Positions 26,601 through 34,166 of a DNA stretch of 64,000 nt are shown here, piece after piece. The position numbers and the translations under genes were made by a program. Position 1 is the stretch's first letter, and the number at the start of each line of letters is the position of its first letter. The stretch spans positions 186,001-250,000 of the forward strand of contig NZ_LXYG01000019.1 in NCBI RefSeq assembly GCF_001650905.1. The letters run 5' to 3'. The notes under the pieces are model-generated. The model made no database searches. It worked only from the letters and a program-made list of their open reading frames with translations, and was not told the origin of the DNA. Origin of the DNA: Balneola sp. EhC07 (GTDB lineage: Bacteria > Bacteroidota > Rhodothermia > Balneolales > Balneolaceae).

Positions 26601-28664
26601 TTCTTCTTGGTTTGACACCGATTGAGTAGAAAAATCGAAAAACTGCCACGCTCCTTCATCTTTTATAATAGTTGCTGTTCCCATTACTACATCACCCACA
26701 ACTGCAGGAGTTGCACTAACAGGTCCGGCTCCAAGCTCGCTTTCATTCCCAAACGCATCTACACTGAATACACGGTAAAAATAGGTCTCCCCTGGGGTTA
26801 CATTGTCATCCATTGAAACATTTCCTGAAATGGTCGCTAACAATGATGCATTTGCAGGATTATCATCATTCAATGCTCTGTAAATGTTGTATTCTTTAGC
26901 TCCCTCAGCAACATCCCACATCAAATCAATTACTCCTGATTGGGCATTAGCAGTAAAGTTCATTGGCGCTTTTACCAGCTCTCCTGAAATTGTAAATACG
27001 ACTGAATCAACGGCAGGGTAATTGGCCAGATATGCTTTGATCAGATAGTCACCTTGTTTATCACCTAATGAATAATCCATGTATGCACGATTATTAAATG
27101 TTGTAGCCTGATTTACATTTATTCCATCCGGTGTGAAAAAACTACCTGAAACAGCTCCATTGGGAATAGTCTCTTCTTCGAATGTTACCGTGATGCCATT
27201 CATTGGTTCGCCGATATCATCGATCACAACAACCTCTAAAGAAGTTGCTATGGTATCTCCCAATACCGTTACCTGATTTTGTCCACCCGTGATCACTAGT
27301 GTAGTTGGCTGCGGTCCGGTCACTTCTTCTTCTGCGGTTATTGTAAATTCCACAAACTTGGTATCATCTGAAGCTAAAGCTGCTTTTATAGTATAAATAC
27401 CTTCTTTGTCCCCTACAGTAACAGTTGCTTCTGCTAAGCCTGAAGCATCGCTCACATCAGACGGAGTAACTGTTCCCTCTTCATTTACTCCTATGGGATC
27501 GTTAGTAATTTCAAAATTAATGGTCTCACCACTTACAACTGCTCCATCCTGATCAGTGATCAATACTACAATAGGATTTGCAGGTTGTGAACTTAGATCG
27601 GCTGTTTGATTATTCCCACTTTCAATTGCGATCGACAGAACCGGATCTGGATCTTGAAATTCGGATTCTTCAAAAAACCGACTCCCATCCGGCTGATATT
27701 TGTAGTTGAAATCAAAAGAGCTTCCAAAATTACCTCCCGGTAATGCAGTTATTTCAATTGCAGCATATTTTCCTTCTCTGGTATAAATTCCCCATAGTTG
27801 TCCTACAGAAATAGGCTGACCTCCAGTTCCGTCAGCAAAATCGTACGAAACCGTTACCCATGGAGCTGAATCTGAATGAGTTGGTACTGATTTCAAGGTA
27901 TCAAGATTCCCTTCACCTAATAGTAAAAACCTTCTGCCTGTGGAAGAAAGTGAGGTGCTTCCCTCATTACCGAAATTGACTCCTTCATTGTTTACAAAAA
28001 CAAAATCGGGCAAATAATCTCCGGCATCTTCATGCTCACCTGATATCTCTCCCGACAGATCAAAACCGTTTCCTGAATTACTGGTTGCTAAGCCAACTAA
28101 TTGGTCAGAAGAATTCAAATTTGTTTCATCTAAAGTCGTACCACCTTCGCTCATATACTTGTATTTAAAAACAAAACTATCTCCAAAATTTCCGTCAGGC
28201 AAAGCGTCTATTTGCATTACCGCGTACAAACCTTCACTGGTATAAACCACCCAGAGTTGTCCCGGTGAAATTGGCTGGCCTTGGGTACCATTTGTAAAGT
28301 CCCAACTTGTATCAACCCAAGGAGCAGCATCTGTCCAGGTTGGTACTGTTGTTACGGTATCAATATTTCCGGATCCTAAAAGCAATACTCTTTTTCCCGG
28401 AATTAATGATGAGAACTCTTTTCCAAAGTTTACTCCTTCGTTACTACTGCCCCAAAAATCGGGCGTGTATGTTGCGGTGTCTTCAATTGAAAAAGCTTTT
28501 TGGCTTGTAAAATCATAGTACTGCCAGGTTCCCGAAATTTTGCTAAGTGTATCTACCCCGGCAACAACCTGAGCTTTTAGCTCTGTGTGTGTAATCGCTG
28601 AAAGCAGCATTAAACCTGTAATTAAAAGTATGTTCTTCTTGAGTTTTCTGTAGTAATGCTTCAT
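23622..28664 (-). CDS. Giant multidomain surface protein with T9SS sorting domain
   Basis: About 1680 residues. I chose the ATG at 28664 (MKHYYRKLKKNILLITG) over a GTG nine codons earlier, because it gives a clean signal peptide ending near LKAQ. From the N-terminus it holds two copies of an unnamed ~130-residue module (EGVNFG...GTGGQPIS.GQLWGVYT.EG.YAA pattern, about 45-335), two bacterial Ig-like domains, an Fn3 domain, a third copy of the module (about 660-800), another Ig-like domain, two Fn3 domains and several FG-GAP/VCBS repeats (about 1115-1420, with DYDNDGDPDVLIS and DYDGDGDLDIVISG calcium-loop motifs). It continues with one more Fn3-like region and ends in a type A sorting domain starting YPNPFNPSTTINYTL and ending KVLIRKMTLIK. 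Type IX secretion should export it and anchor it at the surface. Three candidate regulatory palindromes lie upstream. Confidence 0.88.
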   Translation of the reverse strand: MKHYYRKLKKNILLITGLMLLSAITHTELKAQVVAGVDTLSKISGTWQYYDFTSQKAFSIEDTATYTPDFWGSSNEGVNFGKEFSSLIPGKRVLLLGSGNIDTVTTVPTWTDAAPWVDTSWDFTNGTQGQPISPGQLWVVYTSEGLYAVMQIDALPDGNFGDSFVFKYKYMSEGGTTLDETNLNSSDQLVGLATSNSGNGFDLSGEISGEHEDAGDYLPDFVFVNNEGVNFGNEGSTSLSSTGRRFLLLGEGNLDTLKSVPTHSDSAPWVTVSYDFADGTGGQPISVGQLWGIYTREGKYAAIEITALPGGNFGSSFDFNYKYQPDGSRFFEESEFQDPDPVLSIAIESGNNQTADLSSQPANPIVVLITDQDGAVVSGETINFEITNDPIGVNEEGTVTPSDVSDASGLAEATVTVGDKEGIYTIKAALASDDTKFVEFTITAEEEVTGPQPTTLVITGGQNQVTVLGDTIATSLEVVVIDDIGEPMNGITVTFEEETIPNGAVSGSFFTPDGINVNQATTFNNRAYMDYSLGDKQGDYLIKAYLANYPAVDSVVFTISGELVKAPMNFTANAQSGVIDLMWDVAEGAKEYNIYRALNDDNPANASLLATISGNVSMDDNVTPGETYFYRVFSVDAFGNESELGAGPVSATPAVVGDVVMGTATIIKDEGAWQFFDFSTQSVSNQEENGGFVADFRGTSNEGVNFGGELASSIQGKRVILLNGDGLESVSSIPSWTNEEPWIGTTWDFSNGTGGQPISVGQLWGVYTSEGHYAAMEITEVPEAFGTSFSFTYKYQPSGSNQFEEVEPLIPSAIVKVSGDEQIGNPEKALAQPLMVQVVDENETPVEGISVNFAVTKVPEAAMSWGLSANSVTTNSEGQARVILTLGDKLGEYEVTASVDELESVVFSSSAVEIPAPDAVTLLEVRDGFRANSLMPLWTQSNSENFLRYRIYMSTEGGELMLVDSTRTGNLFTQDTAKTINDLTALQDYSFAVTVVNADLQESELSNILTNFPKPVPDQPKDVVATAGDKAVQLSWAANDSAYFDYYYVYSGLDGFGVFANDTLYGYNNTSLVISGLENDQTYQFYVIAVNRFGQESSFPEKITAIPASTYEEEETTLPNLINGISSWADTDNDGDLDLLITGQEGNDEDPQTLLLTNDGKGELTNSDQIFEGVANSTVFWFDIDQNGYVDLVLSGESATGPVTKVYLNNEGTFTDSGFSLPGFEDGIVSPADYDSDGDIDFLAAGTVDGNPQTSLIKNMGSGIFEPVAFGFAGFSMPAASWGDANADGKPDLFITGADSDGNIDAILYMNLGNDSFVVSESVFQGVINGTVAFTDFDLDTDQDVLITGYTDAAETNLFTGFYENTGTGFDLFYSTNSNQSDKRKVGGLSKSRAVVGDYDNDGDPDVLISAEGEATIFNNNRGDINEEKLNVSGAGSVTWVDYDGDGDLDIVISGASSKVLSNNTSIKNTAPSVPEGLMFTTAQDTVNLIWNASLDAQTPTKSLTYNVRIGTSPGASDVLSANSDLSTGKLRTQANGNAGYKTSLSLRGLPNGTYYWQVQAVDNGFMGSMFSQEQQFDVTLSTVSNETEQAIPLTTELAQNYPNPFNPSTTINYTLKNAGPVNIRVYNVTGRLVQELVNDRKSAGEHVVSFDASNLASGIYIYRLQAEGKVLIRKMTLIK

Positions 28665-28695
28665 AACAGTTTGTTTTAATTTAATAGTCACTCCT

Positions 28696-28707
28696 CCCTA
28701 TTTAGGG
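28696..28707. promoter_or_regulatory. Degenerate third copy of the CCC-N6-GGG palindrome
   Basis: CCC-TATTTA-GGG flanked by CT on the left and TGC on the right. It keeps the six-base spacing of the ATACCC-N6-GGGTAT sites but loses the outer ATA/TAT. It lies about 32 bp before the ATG of the surface-protein gene. Confidence 0.4.
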
Positions 28708-28741
28708 TGCCACAATTAACCGTACATGTCATTTACAATAC

Positions 28742-28759
28742 ATACCCTGTTCGGGGTAT
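28742..28759. promoter_or_regulatory. Palindrome ATACCC-N6-GGGTAT, site 1
   Basis: ATACCC TGTTCG GGGTAT. It is 78 bp upstream of the surface-protein start and 39 bp centre-to-centre from site 2. An identical half-site pair with the same six-base spacer stands before the response-regulator gene at 34149-34166. Confidence 0.7.
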
Positions 28760-28780
28760 TTTTCTGATTTTCAATCGATT

Positions 28781-28798
28781 ATACCCTGAGTCGGGTAT
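28781..28798. promoter_or_regulatory. Palindrome ATACCC-N6-GGGTAT, site 2
   Basis: ATACCC TGAGTC GGGTAT, 90 bp upstream of the OmpA-family gene start. It has the same arms and spacing as site 1 and as the site at 34149. The size and symmetry fit a dimeric NarL/LuxR-type regulator. Confidence 0.7.
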
Positions 28799-28888
28799 TT
28801 CTACACTTCTGATCTACAGGCATATTTCTATATCAATTTTAACCACTTCGCAAAAATTTACTGCGAGGTATACTTTCAGGAGTACAAT

Positions 28889-31483
28889 ATGAAAATCTTA
28901 AAATACCTATCAGTTCTGATACTGTTTACCGGATATCTTACAATTGAAGTAAGTGCCCAATCAACAGCAGATCTTTACAATGACGGAAAATATGACCAGG
29001 CAGCTGTCAGATATGAACGAGCAGCGGCAGACGATCCCGAATACTACCTATGGGCTGCAAAAAGTTATGTTGCTCTAAAAAATTGGGATAAAGCAATTGA
29101 AATGTATGAAGCTTATCGTGATGGTTTTAAATCAGCAAATAAAACCCAGGTAAATGAACTCATTTCTATTCTTCGCAAACCAATAGAAGATATTAAAGTA
29201 GAAAACCTTGGTGATGGGATAAATTCTCAATATGGAGAAAGCAGTCCGCGAATCAGTGCTGACGGCAACAGGCTTTATTTTTTCTCAAGCGACCGACCCG
29301 GAGGACGAGGTGGAGAAGACGTTTGGGTTTCTAATCGTGGAGCAAATGGAGAATGGCAACGACCTTCGTTGATGCCTTCCCCAATAACTACAACCGGAAA
29401 TGAAGCTCCGGAGATTATCAGCAATGATGGAAATATGATGATCCTTTTTGGTAACTACGACGGCTATTTCGGTGGTGGCGATTTATTTTACAGCTACAAT
29501 CAAGGTAACCGCTGGACAACACCCTGTAATATGGGCGGCGGAATTAATTCCAAATACTTTGAAGCCGATGTAACTATCTCGCCAGATGGAAAAACTCTTT
29601 TATTTACTTCAGAAGAAAACCGAGTAGGTCGCGGAAGTGGCGATCACTACGACATCTATATTAGCCAACTTATAAATGGTGCATGGACAACCCCAAAGAA
29701 ACTTCCTTCGAGTATTAACCTGCAAAAAAGTAATCAACGTGGAGCATATTTGAGCTCTGACGGACGGACATTATATTTTTCTTCTACAGGTCATGCGAGC
29801 TTTGGAGGATATGATTTATTTATAACCCGTAGAATTGGTGATGGTTGGGATAATTGGACCACACCCGAAAACATGGGTAAAGAAGTTAACACTGTACTAA
29901 ATGACCTATATATTTCTGTGCCGTCATCTGGTTCTTATCTTTATTTTAACCGAAATACAACTGGAAACAACAACGATGGCTATGGAGAAAGTGATTTATT
30001 CAGAATGCCAATCCCTCAGGAATTCCGTCCTGAACCTGTAGTTAATATTTCAGGTGTTATTACAAATCAAGATAATGAACCCATTAAAGCTACACTTTTC
30101 TGGAGCGACCTTGACACTAACGAACAGTTAGGCTACATCACTAGCGACGCTGTAAACGGGGAATATTTGGTTACTCTACCGTATGGAAAAAGATACTTGA
30201 TTACTGCAAATCAAAAAGGCTATCTCTTCCAAACCCAAGTACTTGATTTGAGAGAAGGTGCAGATTCTGAAGACGGATCTTCGGAAGTTAAAAAAGACCT
30301 CCAGTTAAATGAAGCTACAGAAGGTGCCCGCATCGTACTACGCAATATTTACTTTGATACCGGTAGTGCAAATCTCCGAGATGAAAGCCAGGAAGAATTG
30401 AATCGATTGTTCGATATTATGGAGAAATCCGGTTTAGTAATCGAAATTGGTGGGCATACCGATAATGTAGGAAGAGAAGACTCCAACGAACGTCTGAGCC
30501 AATCTCGGGCTGAAGCAGTTCGTACCTATGTAATTGATCGTGGAATCGCTGAAGAACGTATTCAGGCGAAAGGATATGGAGAATCAGAACCAATTGCCGA
30601 TAACGAAACAGAAGAAGGACGACAAGAAAACCGTCGTGTAGAAATAAAAGTGCTTAGTAATAATTACCAACGTGAAGGAACAGGCGACGTCTTGGATGAT
30701 GGAAATATCGACCTTAGCCAATCCGAAGAGGAGGAAGTGATCCAGGAAAATCTGTATCAATTATATAGAAATGCTGCATTCCGTGGAGGAATACCAGCCA
30801 GATCAGCCTGCTATGGTGACATTCCGGGAAATGTAAGAGTAACAACAGGCAACAATTCACCTTCTTCTATTGCTGCTGCTGACAACGCTTTTACCGGTAG
30901 TAGCATAGGTTTTATTACCCATTCCGGTAAAGGTGCTCATGGTTACCCCGATGTAAGCGGAGCCGGTGTAGCTTTTTACAGTGGCGATGTAAACGGCGAA
31001 AGAAACATTTGGGCTTACTTTCTGGGTGATGCTGTAGGTGGAGGAATAGAGTGGAACAAATATTCAGATTTGAGTGAATTAACCAGCCTGCCTCTTTCTT
31101 TCGATTATGGATTAAGTGCATATCTTGTTTTTAACAAGGAAGAAAACACCATTGACACCGGAGGCGGTAATACAGCTACTCAAACCATTTACAGATCGGG
31201 CATTGGTGTCCCTTTGATGGCCAGAGTCAGATACAACCTTGTAGTTTCTGATATCAAAATTTCCCCTTATGCTTCTTACAACTATAACCTTCTGAGTTTA
31301 GTGGATATTGAACCTAATACTGAAACGGATGGTAACGGAAACATTACAACAGGTATGGCTCAAGCACAAAATTGGCTGGAGCTGGGAGCCCGTGCTCGTT
31401 TCAAGTTCATAACGGGTGGACTTTCTTTACAAAACAGTGATGCTGGAACAGGAATCATGCTAAGAGCAGGTTTAGCATTCTAA
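28889..31483 (+). CDS. OmpA-family outer membrane protein, PorE-like architecture plus C-terminal barrel-like domain
   Basis: 864 residues. A signal peptide (cleavage near VSAQS, 25) is followed by a TPR-like region (about 28-95, with DLYNDGKYDQAAVRYERAA), PD40/WD40-like propeller blades (about 115-380, with SPRISADGNRLYFFSSDRPGG), a carboxypeptidase-regulatory-like beta domain (about 390-465) and an OmpA peptidoglycan-binding domain (about 485-590, with IEIGGHTDNVG and RAEAVRTYVIDRGI). TPR-propeller-CRD-OmpA is the order of the T9SS protein PorE. About 270 further residues then follow, rich in beta-strand patterns and ending in Phe, as in an outer membrane barrel; this tail is unusual. A Shine-Dalgarno-like AGGAG precedes the ATG. 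It is divergent from the T9SS cargo gene. Confidence 0.88.
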   Translation: MKILKYLSVLILFTGYLTIEVSAQSTADLYNDGKYDQAAVRYERAAADDPEYYLWAAKSYVALKNWDKAIEMYEAYRDGFKSANKTQVNELISILRKPIEDIKVENLGDGINSQYGESSPRISADGNRLYFFSSDRPGGRGGEDVWVSNRGANGEWQRPSLMPSPITTTGNEAPEIISNDGNMMILFGNYDGYFGGGDLFYSYNQGNRWTTPCNMGGGINSKYFEADVTISPDGKTLLFTSEENRVGRGSGDHYDIYISQLINGAWTTPKKLPSSINLQKSNQRGAYLSSDGRTLYFSSTGHASFGGYDLFITRRIGDGWDNWTTPENMGKEVNTVLNDLYISVPSSGSYLYFNRNTTGNNNDGYGESDLFRMPIPQEFRPEPVVNISGVITNQDNEPIKATLFWSDLDTNEQLGYITSDAVNGEYLVTLPYGKRYLITANQKGYLFQTQVLDLREGADSEDGSSEVKKDLQLNEATEGARIVLRNIYFDTGSANLRDESQEELNRLFDIMEKSGLVIEIGGHTDNVGREDSNERLSQSRAEAVRTYVIDRGIAEERIQAKGYGESEPIADNETEEGRQENRRVEIKVLSNNYQREGTGDVLDDGNIDLSQSEEEEVIQENLYQLYRNAAFRGGIPARSACYGDIPGNVRVTTGNNSPSSIAAADNAFTGSSIGFITHSGKGAHGYPDVSGAGVAFYSGDVNGERNIWAYFLGDAVGGGIEWNKYSDLSELTSLPLSFDYGLSAYLVFNKEENTIDTGGGNTATQTIYRSGIGVPLMARVRYNLVVSDIKISPYASYNYNLLSLVDIEPNTETDGNGNITTGMAQAQNWLELGARARFKFITGGLSLQNSDAGTGIMLRAGLAF

Positions 31484-31497
31484 ACTCAAAAAACTAA

Positions 31498-31515
31498 AGT
31501 GACCTTTTGGTCACT
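31498..31515. other. Small stem-loop after the OmpA gene
   Basis: AGTGACC, TTTT, GGTCACT: a 7-bp perfect stem without a T run, 14 bp after the stop. It is probably part of the 3' end structure together with the terminator at 31524. Confidence 0.5.
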
Positions 31516-31523
31516 CCTGAATA

Positions 31524-31554
31524 GGTCACAGATTAGTAGTCTGTGGCCTTTTTT
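31524..31554 (+). terminator. Intrinsic terminator after the OmpA gene
   Basis: GGTCACAGA and TCTGTGGCC form a stem with one G-U/A-C variation, followed by six T. It ends the OmpA transcript just before the convergent kinase gene stop. Confidence 0.85.
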
Positions 31555-31565
31555 ATTTCTGGAAT

Positions 31566-33374
31566 TCAGATTTCATACTCAAAGGATAACTTTACTTCCG
31601 TTCCTTTTTGTGGAGAAGAAATAATATCAAACTTTGCTTTCATTTCTTTTGCTCTGGAAAACATATTTTCTAATCCATTACCCTTATTCAATTCTTTATC
31701 TAATTCCATCCCTTTTCCATTGTCTTTTATTGCAACTTCAAACTGGTTTTCAATTGAAATTAATGATATCAAGATCTCATTCGCCTCTGAATATTTTCTT
31801 GCATTATTTAAAGCTTCCTGAATAATTCTCATCAGATTTAATGATATGGAAGGGTCAAAAACCAAATCTTCTTGTACTTTTGATTCTACTATTACTTCCA
31901 AATTATGGAAATAGCGTTCCTGTCGTTGGATATATGCCTTCAAGTGTTTCTCAAAATCCTGATATCTCACCTTTTCTTTATCCAACAACCAAATCGTCTC
32001 TCTGAGGTCCGTCATTGTATTTCGAGCATCCTCATCTAAATTTTTTAACAGCATTCCGGCTTGTTCTTGTTGCCCCTTTGCTATGTGCATATTGCTAATC
32101 TCTATTCCAGTAATCAAATTGGTGATCTGAGAGCCCACATTGTCGTGTAGATCACGAGATATTCTTTCTTTCTCCTGATGGATTTTATTTTCTAGCTCTG
32201 CACTGGCTAATTTTAACTTTAAATCCTTTTCTTTGATCAGGTTCTCTCTCTTTATTTTTTGTTGCCTGATAAATAGAATTGAAATGAAGCTTATTGAAAA
32301 AAATAAAAGTCCAAATATGCCAGTAGTCCAACTTCTTCTTTTAACCTTTAATTGCTCCTGAGTTAATTCTGCTTCTTTTTGGGCAAGTTCTTTCTCGTTT
32401 TCCTCAGTGCGGAACTGCACCTCTAATTCAGCGATCCTTTCATTGTACTTAGCTTCATCAAGGCTATCACTAAAGTTGTTAAAGGATTTATAATAGACTA
32501 GTGCTGAATCATACCTGCCTTGTTCTTCGAATGTATTCGATATGGTATTAAAGGCAAACGAAGCTAAACCTATATTCTCAGTTTCGTATGCAAGCAATAA
32601 TGATCTTTTTAAATATTTAAGTGCTTTTTCAAGCTCCCCAATTGTCATATAGGACATCCCGGCATTTACCAGATCAATACTAATTCCTGATTTATCATTG
32701 ATAGTATTCCTTATTTCAATTGCTTGATCAAGCTTATTTATTGCTTTTTGAAACTGTCCCGTTTCCATATATACATTAGCTATATAGCTATGTGAATAGG
32801 CTATTCCAAGGGTGTCATTCAAGCTCTCCTTTATGTTTAATGACCTATTTATAAAATATAATGCACTGTCCGGCTCTTTCTTTGACAGTTTTATTAACCC
32901 GTAATTATTAAATGCATTAGCTTGTTCAATAGACCCCGCGTATCCTGATAATATAGCTAACCCTTTTCGCATGTATTGAACCGATTTATCTAAATCAGAT
33001 TTTCTTAACATCCATGCTAATTCCGCATATTCATATCCGGCTTTTTTCAACGAGTCAAGTTCTTCATATAAACGGATTGAATTTAATTTATACTCGATTT
33101 TTAAACCTGCCTTTCCTAAATAAGAATAAATTGTAGAAAGTTGAGAATTCAATACAGCAGACTGATGAGTTAAATTAAGGGAGTCTGCGTCGCTTAATGC
33201 TTTTAAAAATAGTGCTTCATATTTCTGTGGAGAGGAGGTCAATTCAACAAAGCCTATGTTTGCAATTGAGTCAATTTTAGATTCGATATCAGATCGGCTT
33301 TGCCCCAATACTGTTTTACAAAAGGATGTTGAAACAAACAGAATCAAACATCCCACTAGTACTTTCTTCCTCAT
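31566..33374 (-). CDS. TPR-containing membrane histidine kinase (HisKA_3 type)
   Basis: 602 residues. A signal peptide (cleavage near VLGQS, 25) leads into a periplasmic tetratricopeptide region (about 45-300, with LEKALKYLKRSLLLAYETENIGLASF-like repeats). A coiled coil (about 305-345), a membrane helix (about 350-370), a HisKA_3 dimerisation and phosphoacceptor domain (RISRDLHDNVGSQITN with the His) and a HATPase domain (EALNNARKYSEA, DNGKGM, NGLENM) follow. The catalytic half is closely similar to that of the kinase at 34158, while the sensor half differs. It is third in the probable operon kinase-regulator-kinase, 72 bp after the response regulator. Confidence 0.92.
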   Translation of the reverse strand: MRKKVLVGCLILFVSTSFCKTVLGQSRSDIESKIDSIANIGFVELTSSPQKYEALFLKALSDADSLNLTHQSAVLNSQLSTIYSYLGKAGLKIEYKLNSIRLYEELDSLKKAGYEYAELAWMLRKSDLDKSVQYMRKGLAILSGYAGSIEQANAFNNYGLIKLSKKEPDSALYFINRSLNIKESLNDTLGIAYSHSYIANVYMETGQFQKAINKLDQAIEIRNTINDKSGISIDLVNAGMSYMTIGELEKALKYLKRSLLLAYETENIGLASFAFNTISNTFEEQGRYDSALVYYKSFNNFSDSLDEAKYNERIAELEVQFRTEENEKELAQKEAELTQEQLKVKRRSWTTGIFGLLFFSISFISILFIRQQKIKRENLIKEKDLKLKLASAELENKIHQEKERISRDLHDNVGSQITNLITGIEISNMHIAKGQQEQAGMLLKNLDEDARNTMTDLRETIWLLDKEKVRYQDFEKHLKAYIQRQERYFHNLEVIVESKVQEDLVFDPSISLNLMRIIQEALNNARKYSEANEILISLISIENQFEVAIKDNGKGMELDKELNKGNGLENMFSRAKEMKAKFDIISSPQKGTEVKLSFEYEI

Positions 33375-33446
33375 TTTCCTGTAAACCCCTTTAATTTTTG
33401 GGAAAAAATAAAAAAAGAGTCTACATTTTCAAATTGAAAATCAGTT

Positions 33447-34115
33447 TTAAACCAAACCTTTAGAAATGGCAAATCTTACAGCGGATGCTCTCGAGTGGAC
33501 GTGCAATTTTTTGTAGATATTTTTGATATGAGTTCTAACCGTATGATGACTGATAAAAAGTTTTTCACCAATTTGGTGTTCAGTTAAATCTTCAACAATG
33601 CCTTTCAGAATATCTATTTCTCTATCTGTTAATGAGAATTCTTGTTGTGTTTCCTTAGCCTTTTCTTCTCTAGATTGAGTAGACTTTTTTACAAAATTCA
33701 TCACCTTTGAAGCTATTAGTGGAGATAATGCAGCCTTTCCATCCGCAAGCTCGTGAATAGCATTTACATACTTCTGAATAGGGTCGTCTTTTAATAAATA
33801 ACCGGAAGCACCAACCTGAATAGATTTGAATATTTTTTCGTCATTCTCAAACACTGTCTGAATCAAAATATCGATCTCCGGATAATGCTGTTTAATTATA
33901 GCAGTTAACTCTATTCCCGATTTTCCGGGCATTTCGATATCCATTAAAATCACTTTAGGCAAATCAGCAGGAGAAAGTTTCTCCAAATACTCTATTGCTT
34001 GCTTATCTCCTGAGGCTGTGAAAAGGATTTCAATATCATCAAAAAAAGAAAGTCTTTGTATAAGACGATCAATGATCTTCTGCTGGTCTTCAACTATGGC
34101 TATTTTTATACTCAT
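33447..34115 (-). CDS. NarL/FixJ-family response regulator
   Basis: 222 residues. The receiver domain (1-125) has the acidic pair Glu9-Asp10, the phosphoacceptor Asp59 in ILMDIEMPGKSG, and a conserved Lys in GYLLKDDP near 108. A linker leads to a LuxR-type HTH (about 155-222) with SLTDREIDILKGIVEDLTEHQIGEKLF and ISHHTVRTHIKNIYKKL. It sits between two kinases of the partner type and is probably phosphorylated by both. A palindrome ATACCC-N6-GGGTAT lies 34 bp upstream of its start; the same palindrome occurs twice between the surface protein and OmpA genes, which are likely targets. Confidence 0.94.
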   Translation of the reverse strand: MSIKIAIVEDQQKIIDRLIQRLSFFDDIEILFTASGDKQAIEYLEKLSPADLPKVILMDIEMPGKSGIELTAIIKQHYPEIDILIQTVFENDEKIFKSIQVGASGYLLKDDPIQKYVNAIHELADGKAALSPLIASKVMNFVKKSTQSREEKAKETQQEFSLTDREIDILKGIVEDLTEHQIGEKLFISHHTVRTHIKNIYKKLHVHSRASAVRFAISKGLV

Positions 34116-34148
34116 ATTTTAAGAAACTAAAAACACACAGAAAACAGA

Positions 34149-34166
34149 ATACCCTTATCAGGGTAT
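34149..34166. promoter_or_regulatory. Palindrome ATACCC-N6-GGGTAT, site 3
   Basis: ATACCC TTATCA GGGTAT. It overlaps the stop codon of the upstream kinase gene and lies 34 bp before the response-regulator start, a position suited to autoregulation from an internal promoter. Confidence 0.7.
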
